Below are positions 1 through 7,222 of a stretch of 13,592 nucleotides of DNA, in pieces. Position 1 is the first letter of the stretch. Each line of letters starts with the position of its first letter. The DNA lies in NCBI GenBank assembly GCA_017964755.1, contig JAGCRI010000064.1:1-13592 (forward strand). The letters run 5' to 3'. The position numbers were made by a program, and so were the translations under genes. This DNA is from Bacteroidales bacterium. GTDB taxonomy: Bacteria > Bacteroidota > Bacteroidia > Bacteroidales > WCHB1-69. The notes beneath the pieces are model-generated. The model did no database searches. It was not told the origin of the DNA and was given only the letters and a program-made list of their open reading frames with translations.

Positions 1-63
1 ATGCGCAAATACATGATTTGAGACCATAATAAAAACAAAAAATTATAATTCATAAAAAAAGTG

Positions 64-72
64 TATCTTTGC
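64..72 (+). promoter_or_regulatory. Bacteroidota-type -7 element upstream of rpsP
   Basis: The sequence TATCTTTGC matches the TAnnTTTGC -7 element used by the primary sigma factor in Bacteroidota. It lies 36 bases before the rpsP ATG, which leaves a leader of roughly 30 bases. I see no clear TTTG -33 element at the usual 19-21 base spacing; the upstream stretch is simply A/T-rich. Bases 1-63 hold no gene I can support. Confidence 0.65.
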
Positions 73-108
73 ACCCAATTTTTTAAACAATATTAAAATC
101 AAAAAAGT

Positions 109-690
109 ATGGCAACAAGAATCAGATTACAAAGACATGGTAAGAAAAACCAACCTTTCTACCACATTGTAATTGCAGATGGTCGGGCACCACGTGACGG
201 ACGCTTTATTGAATTATTGGGCACCTACAACCCGCTGACCAATCCTGCAGACGTGAAACTTAACTTCGAAAGGGCATTGTACTGGGTTGAAACCGGTGCT
301 ACACCGAGTGACACAGTCCGCTCGATTCTGAGACGTGAAGGCGTTTATCTTATGAAGCACCTCAAAGGCGGTGTTGCTAAGGGCGCGTTCTCCGAAAACG
401 AAGCAGAACGCAAATTTGAGGCTTGGAAACAGGAGAAGGAGACGAAACTCAACAACATGAAACGCGAAGCCGCTGAAAAGAAACGCGGGGAACACAAGAA
501 ACGTCTTGAAGAGGAAATTAAGGTTAAAGAGGCTAAAGCTGCAAAGGTGGCTGAAAAGCTCGCCGCAATCGCAGCCGAACAAGCCAAGGCCGCTCAGGAA
601 GCAGCTGAGGCTGCCGCTGCTGAAGCAGAAGCCGCCAATGCTGAGACTGCAACCGCAGAACCGGCTGCTGAAACTCCTGCTGAAGCTTAA
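109..690 (+). CDS. rpsP: 30S ribosomal protein S16 with long Ala/Glu-rich C-terminal extension
   Basis: S16 is a small-subunit ribosomal protein that binds 16S rRNA early in assembly of the 30S body. The first ~85 residues are a clear S16 domain: an N-terminal RIRLQRHGKKNQPFYHIV stretch, then DGRFIELLGTYNP, then the helix with SDTVRSILRREGV. The protein is 193 residues, against roughly 80-90 in E. coli-type S16. The extra ~105 residues are Lys/Glu/Ala-rich, probably a long helix or coiled coil, and end in a low-complexity Ala/Glu/Pro tail. Long S16 tails are common in Bacteroidota, so this is probably native and not a fusion. The gene has its own promoter and terminator and appears monocistronic here. 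The start is fixed by the conserved N-terminus. Confidence 0.97.
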   Translation: MATRIRLQRHGKKNQPFYHIVIADGRAPRDGRFIELLGTYNPLTNPADVKLNFERALYWVETGATPSDTVRSILRREGVYLMKHLKGGVAKGAFSENEAERKFEAWKQEKETKLNNMKREAAEKKRGEHKKRLEEEIKVKEAKAAKVAEKLAAIAAEQAKAAQEAAEAAAAEAEAANAETATAEPAAETPAEA

Positions 691-709
691 TTCTTATTTG
701 ACTATCGGG

Positions 710-740
710 AAGAGGGAAGTTCTTCTTTCCCTCTTTTTTT
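710..740 (+). terminator. Intrinsic terminator after rpsP
   Basis: AAGAGGGAA (710-718) and TTCCCTCTT (727-735) form a perfect 9-bp stem with an 8-base loop, followed directly by a run of T to 740. It starts 19 bases after the rpsP stop codon, so it separates rpsP from the DUF177 operon. Confidence 0.9.
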
Positions 741-765
741 GTGCTTTTACAACTTTGGAGGGGCA

Positions 766-798
766 TTTGCCGCCTAACAAAAAAAGTTGTATATTTGC
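766..798 (+). promoter_or_regulatory. Promoter of the DUF177-rpmF-rdgB-yitT operon
   Basis: TTTG at 766-769 and TATATTTGC at 790-798 are separated by 20 bases. This matches the Bacteroidota consensus TTTG-N19-21-TAnnTTTG very well. The expected transcription start is about 802-805, only a few bases before the first ATG of the downstream gene (810). Confidence 0.8.
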
Positions 799-809
799 AC
801 CCCAAAAAT

Positions 810-1361
810 ATGATGATGGAAAAGAAGCTGAAACGGGATGAATTTTTATTGAGGATAGGCGGGCTTCCAAACGGAACGCATTATAGCTCAATAATTTGTG
901 ACAAAACGTTCTTTGATATAGCTCAGATGGAGGAGTTGCATGACGGTTATCTTGATTTGCAAATCAAAACAGAAATCCAAGATAAAAACGTGCAAGTGGA
1001 CTTCAATTTCAAAGGATACGTGGTTGCTGCGTGCGACCGCTGCCTTGACGATGTGAAAGTGCCGATGGATTTTTCGGAGAGTCTGGTCGTGAAAATGGTG
1101 GAAAACCCTGCCGCTTTTGACAACCAGCAAGATGACAACCTCTGGATTATCAACGAAAATGACCCTACAATTGACATTTTCCACTTCGTGTACGAAAGTA
1201 TTTTGTTGGCGCTGCCGATGAAAATAGTCCACCCTGATGATGAAAACGGAAACAGCACCTGCAACCCCGAAATCCTGAAAAAACTAAACGAACTCACTGC
1301 AAAAGAAGATGATACAGACCCCCGCTGGGACGCTTTGAAAGATTTGAAACTTGATGAATAA
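810..1361 (+). CDS. DUF177 / YceD-like protein (23S rRNA accumulation)
   Basis: This 183-residue protein belongs to the DUF177 (YceD) family, whose members in other bacteria affect 23S rRNA or large-subunit accumulation and usually sit next to rpmF, as here. Family signatures visible are the N-terminal LKRDEFLLRIGGLPNGTH region, a CxxC pair at residues 75 and 78 (CDRC), a further Cys at 151 in the HPDDENGN-STCNPEI segment, and the C-terminal DPRWDALKDL (170-179). I place the start at the first of three consecutive in-frame ATG codons (810, 813, 816). The frame is open further upstream, but that stretch lies in the terminator and promoter. Which of the three ATGs is used cannot be told from sequence. 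Confidence 0.9.
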   Translation: MMMEKKLKRDEFLLRIGGLPNGTHYSSIICDKTFFDIAQMEELHDGYLDLQIKTEIQDKNVQVDFNFKGYVVAACDRCLDDVKVPMDFSESLVVKMVENPAAFDNQQDDNLWIINENDPTIDIFHFVYESILLALPMKIVHPDDENGNSTCNPEILKKLNELTAKEDDTDPRWDALKDLKLDE

Positions 1362-1396
1362 AAATAATATAGTAACATTATAAAATATAAAAAGTT

Positions 1397-1585
1397 ATGC
1401 CAAATCCGAAACATAGACATTCTCAAACGAGAAGAGATAAGAGAAGAGCTCATGATTTCATCACTGCTCCGCAGTTGACAACATGCAGCCATTGCGGCGC
1501 TGCAATTCTGACACACAGAATTTGCCCCGAATGTGGTTATTATAGAGGAAAACAAGCTATCGAAATTAAAGGTGCTGAAGCATAA
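1397..1585 (+). CDS. rpmF: 50S ribosomal protein L32
   Basis: L32 is a small zinc-ribbon protein of the large ribosomal subunit. The 62-residue product begins with the diagnostic MPNPKHRHSQTRRDKRRAH segment. It carries the four zinc-binding cysteines as CSHC (30, 33) and CPEC (43, 46), so it is the zinc-binding (C+) form. It follows DUF177 by 35 bases, the conserved DUF177-rpmF arrangement. No Shine-Dalgarno sequence is evident before the ATG. Confidence 0.97.
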   Translation: MPNPKHRHSQTRRDKRRAHDFITAPQLTTCSHCGAAILTHRICPECGYYRGKQAIEIKGAEA

Positions 1586-1611
1586 TCTTCTCACTTTTAA
1601 ATAAATGCGCA

Positions 1612-2202
1612 ATGGCGACCAAATCCCAGACGTTGGTATTTGTTACCCATAATAAGCACAAAATTTCTGAAGTTTCCGCTATTACCGGTTCAGATATTTC
1701 TGTATTGGGAATGGCGGATTTTAATTTTTTTGAGGAAATCCCTGAAACAGCAGAGACACTTGAAGGCAACGCACTGCAAAAAGCGCGTTATTTCCACTCG
1801 CGGTTCCATTGCAACTGCTTCGCTGACGACACTGGACTTGAGGTGGAGGCTCTTGGTGGACGGCCGGGCGTCTATTCAGCACGATATGCAGGCGAACACG
1901 CGACTTACAGCCAGAACGTGGAAAAACTGCTGGACGAAATGCGGGGCGTTGAAAACCGGCGAGCACGTTTTGTGACTGTTGTAGCGCTGATATTAGACGG
2001 CAGAGAATATCTCTTTGAAGGTGAAATAAAGGGCGAAATAACAAGAACACCAAGCGGTAGCTCCGGATTCGGCTATGACCCCGTTTTCAAGCCGGATTTG
2101 TCTGACAAGACATTTGCAGAACTTGGGGAGGATGAGAAAAACAGATGCAGTCATCGCGGAATTGCATTACGTAAAATGATCACATTCTTGAAAAATAGAT
2201 AA
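1612..2202 (+). CDS. rdgB: Non-canonical purine NTP pyrophosphatase (RdgB/HAM1 family)
   Basis: RdgB/HAM1 enzymes hydrolyse dITP, ITP and XTP to the monophosphate plus pyrophosphate in the cytoplasm, keeping deaminated purines out of DNA and RNA. Family motifs are all present: the nucleotide-binding THNKHK near the N-terminus (12-17), FADDTGLEVEALGGRPGVYS (70-89) with the catalytic acidic pair, SGFGYDPVF (151-159), the FAELGEDEKN loop and SHRG (180-183). At 196 residues it has the usual family length. The ATG at 1612 gives the normal N-terminus. It lies 26 bases after rpmF and is followed after a single base by the YitT gene, so the four genes are probably co-transcribed. Confidence 0.95.
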   Translation: MATKSQTLVFVTHNKHKISEVSAITGSDISVLGMADFNFFEEIPETAETLEGNALQKARYFHSRFHCNCFADDTGLEVEALGGRPGVYSARYAGEHATYSQNVEKLLDEMRGVENRRARFVTVVALILDGREYLFEGEIKGEITRTPSGSSGFGYDPVFKPDLSDKTFAELGEDEKNRCSHRGIALRKMITFLKNR

Positions 2203-2203
2203 C

Positions 2204-3142
2204 ATGGGTAAAATCGCATTACAATTCGGAAAATATAAGAATATTGACTGGAAAAAGACGCTTACCGAATATTCCCTGATTTTAATAGGAACGTTCATTA
2301 TGTCTGTCGGTTTCATTGTCTTTATATCACCGTTGAAATTGGCGCCGGGCGGGGTTTACGGAATCGCAATCATCTTGCACCACCTTTTCAATTTCCCAAT
2401 CGGTTTGTCGGGTATATGCCTCGATTTGCCTTTGCTGCTCATCGGCACGCTTTGGCTTGGTGGCAAGTTCGGAATGAAAACGCTTGTCGGAATTGTTTCG
2501 CTTTCGGGCTTCAACACACTTATGGAATTCCTATACGGATATGACCCGCTGATAACGCTGCCCGGAACAAATATTGCCGATCCTTCAGCAACATTCATAC
2601 TCGGACTCTGCGGCGCGGTGCTGCTCGGCATCGGTCTCGGTTTCATTTTCAAGTCGCGCGCCACTTCCGGCGGCACTGACATTATAGCCATGATAATCGG
2701 CAAATATCTGAAGCACATACCGATTGGCACCATCCTTATTTGCGTGGATTCTGTTATTGTGCTCGGCGCACTTGCAGCCTTCAAAGACTGGACAATTCCG
2801 CTTTACTCTTGGATGGTTATCTACGTTACCGGTATCGTGATAGATAAAATCATAGCCGGATTCACTGTCTGCAAAACTGTGCTTATCATATCCGACAAGC
2901 ATGAGGAGATAAGGGACAAGCTGCTGAATGACCTTCGCCGCGGCGGTACATATATCAACGGAGAGGGAATGTATAACCACACCGAAAAAAAGATAATCTT
3001 CACTTCAATAACGCCAAAGCAGCTGCCAATTCTTATGGATATGGTCCATACCGTTGACCCCGATGCATTCCTCAGTGTGATTGACGCCGCCGAAACAATC
3101 GGTAGAGGCTTCACATCTTTACACGACAAAGTCGCGCATTAA
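2204..3142 (+). CDS. YitT-family membrane protein with C-terminal DUF2179 domain
   Basis: The 312-residue protein belongs to the YitT/YpjC (DUF161) family of inner-membrane proteins of unproven function. About five or six hydrophobic segments fall between residues ~22 and ~220. Landmarks include the N-terminal SPLKLAPGGVYGIA stretch and the glycine-rich KSRATSGGTDIIA motif typical of the family. The last ~85 residues form the soluble DUF2179 domain: KTVLIISDKHEEI, then RRGGTYINGEGMY, then an MDMVHTVDPDAFLSV-type strand-helix. Its ATG begins one base after the rdgB stop, implying translational coupling. It ends convergently with the aspartate kinase gene. A transport role is often guessed for the family but nothing here shows a substrate. 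Confidence 0.9.
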   Translation: MGKIALQFGKYKNIDWKKTLTEYSLILIGTFIMSVGFIVFISPLKLAPGGVYGIAIILHHLFNFPIGLSGICLDLPLLLIGTLWLGGKFGMKTLVGIVSLSGFNTLMEFLYGYDPLITLPGTNIADPSATFILGLCGAVLLGIGLGFIFKSRATSGGTDIIAMIIGKYLKHIPIGTILICVDSVIVLGALAAFKDWTIPLYSWMVIYVTGIVIDKIIAGFTVCKTVLIISDKHEEIRDKLLNDLRRGGTYINGEGMYNHTEKKIIFTSITPKQLPILMDMVHTVDPDAFLSVIDAAETIGRGFTSLHDKVAH

Positions 3143-3143
3143 T

Positions 3144-3178
3144 AGGGAAGAAAAGAATTGAAAAACAGAAACTTCCCT
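3144..3178. terminator. Weak inverted repeat between convergent genes
   Basis: AGGGAAG (3144-3150) and CTTCCCT (3172-3178) are complementary, with a 21-base A-rich loop, in the 41-base gap between the yitT and lysC stop codons. It could act as a bidirectional terminator. The stem is short, the loop long and no T-run follows on either strand, so support is weak. Confidence 0.3.
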
Positions 3179-3183
3179 GATGA

Positions 3184-4476
3184 TTATTCAGATTGTTTTG
3201 TGAAAAATCCTTTCACAACAAGTTGCAAGGTTGTACGGCTCTTCTGCTCAAGATATATTTTCCTGCCTTGAACCACTTTATCTATAACCTCCGACGAATA
3301 GTGTCTTATTGTTATTAGCTCTATCTCGTTGTTATACTTGACTTTATAATTCTTCATTAAGGAATCTATAACAGGCTGGACATGACCTTCCACATTGTCA
3401 ACACAAACTGAAAAACTTAATGCCGTACTTTGCATTACATTTATTTTCAATTTATTGGAGAAGATTATATTAAAAATCTCAGAAAGATTGTCAACACCGA
3501 TAAAAGAGAAATCTTTTGGGAAGAGCGTTATTAGTATCTGGTTTCTTTTGAAGATGTAAGAAGGAATCAGATTTTTGGGGATGGAAGCTGAAATGACAGT
3601 GCCCGATGCGTTTATATCGAAAAATGATTTGACATATAGCGGGATATTCTTGTTTTGCAGTGGTTTAAGTGTTTTGGGGTGGATAATTGTGGCGCCATAA
3701 TACGACAGCTCAATAGCCTCCTCATAACTGATTTCGTCTAATTTCACAGCGTCAGGGAAGAATTTCGGGTCGGCGTTAAGAACACCGGGAACATCTTTCC
3801 ATATTGTAACTGATTCAGCATCAAGTGAGTATGCTAAAATTGCCGCTGAATAGTCAGAGCCTTCGCGACCAAGGGTAACAGAATTTCCATTATCTGTTCC
3901 TGCTATAAAACCTTGTGTAATGACAAAACTTGCAGGCTCGTTTTTAAAGGTGCCGGTAATCTCTTTTTTTACATTTGCTACCGACTTTTCCCAATCAACT
4001 TTACCCTCACGATAATTGCTATCGGTGATTATCATTTTGCGGGCGTCTAACCATATATTCTTATGTCCCAACGTATTGAGATATGTTGACACTAATGTTG
4101 TGGAAAGAATTTCACCGAAACTTACAATTCTGTCATATTCAAAATCAAAATTATCGGTTTTTTCACTCGAAAGCACATTTTCCAATTCTGTAAAAACCGG
4201 CTGAAGCTTGCAGTTTATCTCTTCTGGATTTTCAACCAGCTCATTTACAATAGAATAGTGATTGTCTTTAAGTTTGCTGACGAGAGCTGTCAGTTCCATG
4301 CTTTTGGGTTCGTTCCAATAGCAGCGCGTGATTTCTTCAAGAAGATTTGTTGTTTTCCCGATGGCAGAGATTACGACTACAAGTTGCGAGAAGTTGAAGT
4401 TTTCCAAAATCCGCGCCACATTACGCACGCCTGCCGCATCTTTTACCGATGCCCCGCCGAATTTAAAGACTTTCAT
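3184..4476 (-). CDS. lysC: Aspartate kinase (monofunctional)
   Basis: Aspartate kinase phosphorylates L-aspartate, the first step toward lysine, diaminopimelate, threonine and methionine. The 430-residue protein starts with the kinase signature KFGGASV (5-11). It has the FGEILST segment, the GFIAGTDNGNSVTLGREGSDYSAA region (given here only as the family's T-G-R-x-G-S-D motif), the WKDVPGVLNADP segment and the GATIIHPKTLKP segment. The last ~130 residues match the tandem ACT regulatory region where feedback inhibitors bind. No homoserine dehydrogenase domain follows, so it is not a ThrA fusion. It lies 12 bases after pheS. Spot counts suggest lower GC than pheS: one 60-base line at 3421 has 15 G/C, one at 4681 has 39. 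Sensitivity to lysine or threonine cannot be read from sequence. Confidence 0.94.
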   Translation of the reverse strand: MKVFKFGGASVKDAAGVRNVARILENFNFSQLVVVISAIGKTTNLLEEITRCYWNEPKSMELTALVSKLKDNHYSIVNELVENPEEINCKLQPVFTELENVLSSEKTDNFDFEYDRIVSFGEILSTTLVSTYLNTLGHKNIWLDARKMIITDSNYREGKVDWEKSVANVKKEITGTFKNEPASFVITQGFIAGTDNGNSVTLGREGSDYSAAILAYSLDAESVTIWKDVPGVLNADPKFFPDAVKLDEISYEEAIELSYYGATIIHPKTLKPLQNKNIPLYVKSFFDINASGTVISASIPKNLIPSYIFKRNQILITLFPKDFSFIGVDNLSEIFNIIFSNKLKINVMQSTALSFSVCVDNVEGHVQPVIDSLMKNYKVKYNNEIELITIRHYSSEVIDKVVQGRKIYLEQKSRTTLQLVVKGFFTKQSE

Positions 4477-4488
4477 TTCAGAAGAATA

Positions 4489-5505
4489 TTACATTCCTGT
4501 AAACTGCTGCAAAAAGCGCAGGTCGTTTTCAAAGAACAGGCGTATATCGTTGGTTTTATACTTGACCTGTGTCATTCTTTCGATTCCCAATCCAAACGCA
4601 TAGCCTGAGTATTTTTTGCTGTCAATTCCGCAGTTGTCAAGCACATTGGGGTCAACCATTCCGCAGCCGAGTATTTCCACCCAGCCGGAGCCTTTGCAGA
4701 GCGCGCAGCCCTTGCCGCCGCAGATGTTGCAGGAAACATCCATTTCGGCAGACGGTTCTGTAAATGGAAAATATGAAGGGCGCAGACGGATTTTTGTATT
4801 TTCGCCGAACATCTTTTTTGCGAAGAACATAAGTGTCTGTTTCATCTCAGCAAACGACACATTTTCAGCGATATAGAGGCCTTCAATCTGATGGAACATG
4901 CAGTGTGCGCGCGAAGTGATGGCTTCGTTGCGGAAAACGCGTCCCGGACAAATCACGCGGATTGGCGGTTTCTGGTTCTCCATAACGCGCACCTGTATTG
5001 AAGATGTGTGTGTGCGGAGAGCTATGTCGGGCTGCTGGTTGACAAAAAATGTGTCCTGCATGTCGCGCGCAGGATGGTCGGGGGCGAAATTAAGGGCGGT
5101 GAAAAGATGCCAGTCGTCTTCTATTTCGGGGCCCGTTGCCCGTGTGAAGCCGATGCTCTCGAAAATTTCGCAAACCTCGTTCATCACTACTGAAATAGGG
5201 TGCGCCGCACCAAGTTCAAACATTTCGGCGGGACGGGTAAGGTCGTTGTTTGTCGCCGACACCGGCACAGCCTCCTCAAGTTTGGCCTTCTGCTCATCAT
5301 AATACTGCTGCGCTTTCTGTTTCAGCTCGTTAACCTTCTGCCCGAAAGACTTCCTCTCTTCAATAGGAACGTTTTTTATCTCGCCAAGCAATGACTGCAA
5401 TTCACTTTTTTTAGCAAGAAACTGCAATCTGAAACTCTCTAACTTCTCCGCCGATTCGATTTTAAACTGCTCTATCTCGGCATAAATTTCTTCAATTTTT
5501 GACAT
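4489..5505 (-). CDS. pheS: Phenylalanyl-tRNA synthetase alpha subunit
   Basis: PheS carries the class II catalytic core of the (alpha-beta)2 enzyme that charges tRNA-Phe. The 338-residue protein has the N-terminal coiled-coil arm (~1-80), which contacts tRNA. Motif 2 runs through CPGRVFRNEAITSRAH (186-201) to HQIEGL. Motif 3 is GYAFGLGIERMTQV (301-314). The Ala in GYAFG corresponds to the residue that sets amino-acid pocket size in E. coli PheS (A294). Between them is a four-cysteine knuckle (259, 262, 267, 270; CNIC and CALC) that may bind zinc. The beta subunit gene pheT is not in this window, so the two subunits are not adjacent here. Confidence 0.96.
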   Translation of the reverse strand: MSKIEEIYAEIEQFKIESAEKLESFRLQFLAKKSELQSLLGEIKNVPIEERKSFGQKVNELKQKAQQYYDEQKAKLEEAVPVSATNNDLTRPAEMFELGAAHPISVVMNEVCEIFESIGFTRATGPEIEDDWHLFTALNFAPDHPARDMQDTFFVNQQPDIALRTHTSSIQVRVMENQKPPIRVICPGRVFRNEAITSRAHCMFHQIEGLYIAENVSFAEMKQTLMFFAKKMFGENTKIRLRPSYFPFTEPSAEMDVSCNICGGKGCALCKGSGWVEILGCGMVDPNVLDNCGIDSKKYSGYAFGLGIERMTQVKYKTNDIRLFFENDLRFLQQFTGM

Positions 5506-5522
5506 TTTATAGTAACCTGAAA

Positions 5523-6272
5523 TTATTCTTCTACAATTTTTGTTGATAAGATTTTAATGTCTGTTAAAGGTCTGTCGCGCCCGTCTTTCGGCTGTGCGGC
5601 AATCATATCCACAACATCCATCCCTGACACCACTTCGCCGAAAACCGTATAATCGCCGTCAAGGAACGGGTCGCCACCGACTGTGGTATAGACTTCAATC
5701 TGTTCTGCGGTAAACTGTTTGCGCATTTGGGCTGAAATCATATTCATCTCATCTTTTGTCCACTTCTTGCCGTCAACAATATAGAACTGGGAGCCGGAAG
5801 ACTCTTTTTTAGGGTTGACATTGTCGCCCATACGTGCAGCGGCAACCGCACCGCGCTTATGATAAAGTGAGGGCACAAATTCAGCCGGCACCTTATAATC
5901 AGGACCGCCCATGCCAAGCGCCTTGCCTGCTGGAGCCCCTTTTGAATCGGGGTCGCCGGTCTGTATCATGAAATTCTTTATTATTCTGTGGAAAAGAACA
6001 TCGTTATAATACTCCTCTTTCACCAACTTGATAAAATTCTCCTTATGTTTCGGGGTTTCGTCATACAAGGCAATTGTTATATCGCCCAATGATGTGCTAA
6101 TCAATACTTTAGTTAAATTTTCCATATTATTACCATTATTATTTGCATTATTTTCATCCGATTGCGGATTGATGTTTTTACCTTTGTTTGCATTTTCGCT
6201 GCTGTTTGCCGATGAGCAGCCGCAAACCACAAAAACCAGTGCCGCCAAGAAAAGAGAAACAGTTTTTTTCAT
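5523..6272 (-). CDS. Cyclophilin-type peptidyl-prolyl cis-trans isomerase, probable lipoprotein
   Basis: Cyclophilins catalyse cis-trans isomerisation of Xaa-Pro bonds during folding. The 249-residue protein opens with MKK, a hydrophobic segment and a lipobox-like VCGC ending at Cys19, so it is probably lipidated and acts in the periplasm or envelope. Residues ~22-49 form an Asn-rich low-complexity linker. The cyclophilin domain (~54-249) has FHRIIKNFMIQTGD with the catalytic Arg (96) and Gln (104), GSQFYI (160-165) and FGEVVSGMDVVD. A charged insertion (~168-200) replaces the loop that holds the cyclosporin-binding Trp in eukaryotic forms, as in many bacterial cyclophilins. It lies 7 bases after rfbA and 17 before pheS. 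Confidence 0.93.
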   Translation of the reverse strand: MKKTVSLFLAALVFVVCGCSSANSSENANKGKNINPQSDENNANNNGNNMENLTKVLISTSLGDITIALYDETPKHKENFIKLVKEEYYNDVLFHRIIKNFMIQTGDPDSKGAPAGKALGMGGPDYKVPAEFVPSLYHKRGAVAAARMGDNVNPKKESSGSQFYIVDGKKWTKDEMNMISAQMRKQFTAEQIEVYTTVGGDPFLDGDYTVFGEVVSGMDVVDMIAAQPKDGRDRPLTDIKILSTKIVEE

Positions 6273-6279
6273 ACGACAA

Positions 6280-7140
6280 TTATTTTATGAGATTTAAAAG
6301 ATACTGTCCGTACCCGCTTTTCATCAGCGGCTGGGCAATTTTTTCAAGTTGAGCGGAATCAATGAAGCCCATCTGGTAGGCCACTTCTTCAATGCATCCG
6401 ACTTTCAGCCCCTGACGGTCTTCCACAACCTGGACAAACTGTGTGGCGTCAATCAGTGAGCGGAAAGTGCCGGTATCGAGCCAAGCAGTCCCGCGGTCCA
6501 TTTTGCAGACCTTAAGTTTATGACGTTCAAGATAATACTTGTTCACATCGGTTATTTCGTATTCGCCGCGCGCACTCGGTTTTATATTTTTTGCAACTTC
6601 CACAACAGAATTGTCATAAAAGTACAACCCCGGAACTGCGTAATTTGACTTCGGTTGTGTTGGTTTTTCTTCTATTGAAACCGCGTTCATATCTTTGTCA
6701 AATTCAACGACACCGTAGCGTTCGGGGTCGGAGACGTGGTATGCGAAAACGATTCCACCGTCAGGGTCGTTATTGGCCGCAAGGTTTTTCTCGAAGCCGC
6801 CTCCGTAGAAAATATTGTCGCCAAGAACAAGCGCCGCCTTGTCGTGCCCGATGAATTCGGCGCCAAGCACGAAAGCCTGTGCGAGTCCGTTTGGCACTTC
6901 CTGCACCTTATATTCAAAGCGGCAGCCCAGACGGCTCCCGTCACCAAGCAGACGCTCAAACTGAGGCAGGTCTTGTGGTGTGGAGATAATCAGAATTTCG
7001 CGTATTCCCGCATACATCAGCGTTGAGAGCGGATAATAAATCATAGGCTTGTCGTATATCGGCATCAGCTGTTTGCTCATAGCAAGTGTGATGGGATGCA
7101 ACCTTGTGCCTGATCCGCCTGCCAAAATAATACCTTTCAT
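6280..7140 (-). CDS. rfbA: Glucose-1-phosphate thymidylyltransferase
   Basis: RfbA/RmlA converts glucose-1-phosphate and dTTP to dTDP-glucose, the entry step to dTDP-rhamnose and related sugars for surface polysaccharides. Visible are the nucleotide-binding GGSGTRLHP motif at the N-terminus, PMIYYPLSTLMYAGI, LGDNIFYG, the EEKPTQPKS segment and a C-terminal region ending GQYLLNLIK. I chose the internal ATG at 7138-7140, giving 286 residues with the family N-terminus MKGIILAGG. The frame is open 18 codons further upstream, but that stretch overlaps the likely promoter and matches nothing in the family. rfbB, rfbC and rfbD are not in the window. Confidence 0.96.
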   Translation of the reverse strand: MKGIILAGGSGTRLHPITLAMSKQLMPIYDKPMIYYPLSTLMYAGIREILIISTPQDLPQFERLLGDGSRLGCRFEYKVQEVPNGLAQAFVLGAEFIGHDKAALVLGDNIFYGGGFEKNLAANNDPDGGIVFAYHVSDPERYGVVEFDKDMNAVSIEEKPTQPKSNYAVPGLYFYDNSVVEVAKNIKPSARGEYEITDVNKYYLERHKLKVCKMDRGTAWLDTGTFRSLIDATQFVQVVEDRQGLKVGCIEEVAYQMGFIDSAQLEKIAQPLMKSGYGQYLLNLIK

Positions 7141-7180
7141 ATTGACAATTTCATTTAAAGTTACATTGCAAAATGCAACC

Positions 7181-7189
7181 GCAAAAATA
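7181..7189 (-). promoter_or_regulatory. -7 element upstream of rfbA
   Basis: Read on the minus strand this is TATTTTTGC, a match to TAnnTTTGC. It ends 40 bases before the rfbA start. No TTTG -33 element is seen at the expected distance. It would drive the rfbA, cyclophilin, pheS and lysC run independently of the esterase gene upstream. Confidence 0.6.
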
Positions 7190-7222
7190 ATCAAATTTTC
7201 AATAGGCAGAGCCCCGTATTCG

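Noticed and set aside
1..63. Possible tail of an upstream gene before the rpsP promoter
   Set aside because: Only very short frames end here and none is recognisable.
741..809. Upstream extension of the DUF177 frame
   Set aside because: It lies just after the rpsP terminator T-run and spans the promoter, and the family N-terminus begins at about 810-816.
506..841. Plus-strand frame overlapping the rpsP tail and the terminator
   Set aside because: The Leu/Pro/Lys-rich translation is the shifted reading of an Ala/Glu-rich repeat, and it runs through terminator and promoter.
4258..4608. Plus-strand frame across the lysC-pheS junction
   Set aside because: It is antisense to two well-supported genes with no domain signal or start context of its own.
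7141..7194. Eighteen extra N-terminal codons for rfbA from an upstream ATG
   Set aside because: The stretch overlaps the probable -7 element and does not resemble the family; the conserved N-terminus begins at MKGIILAGG.
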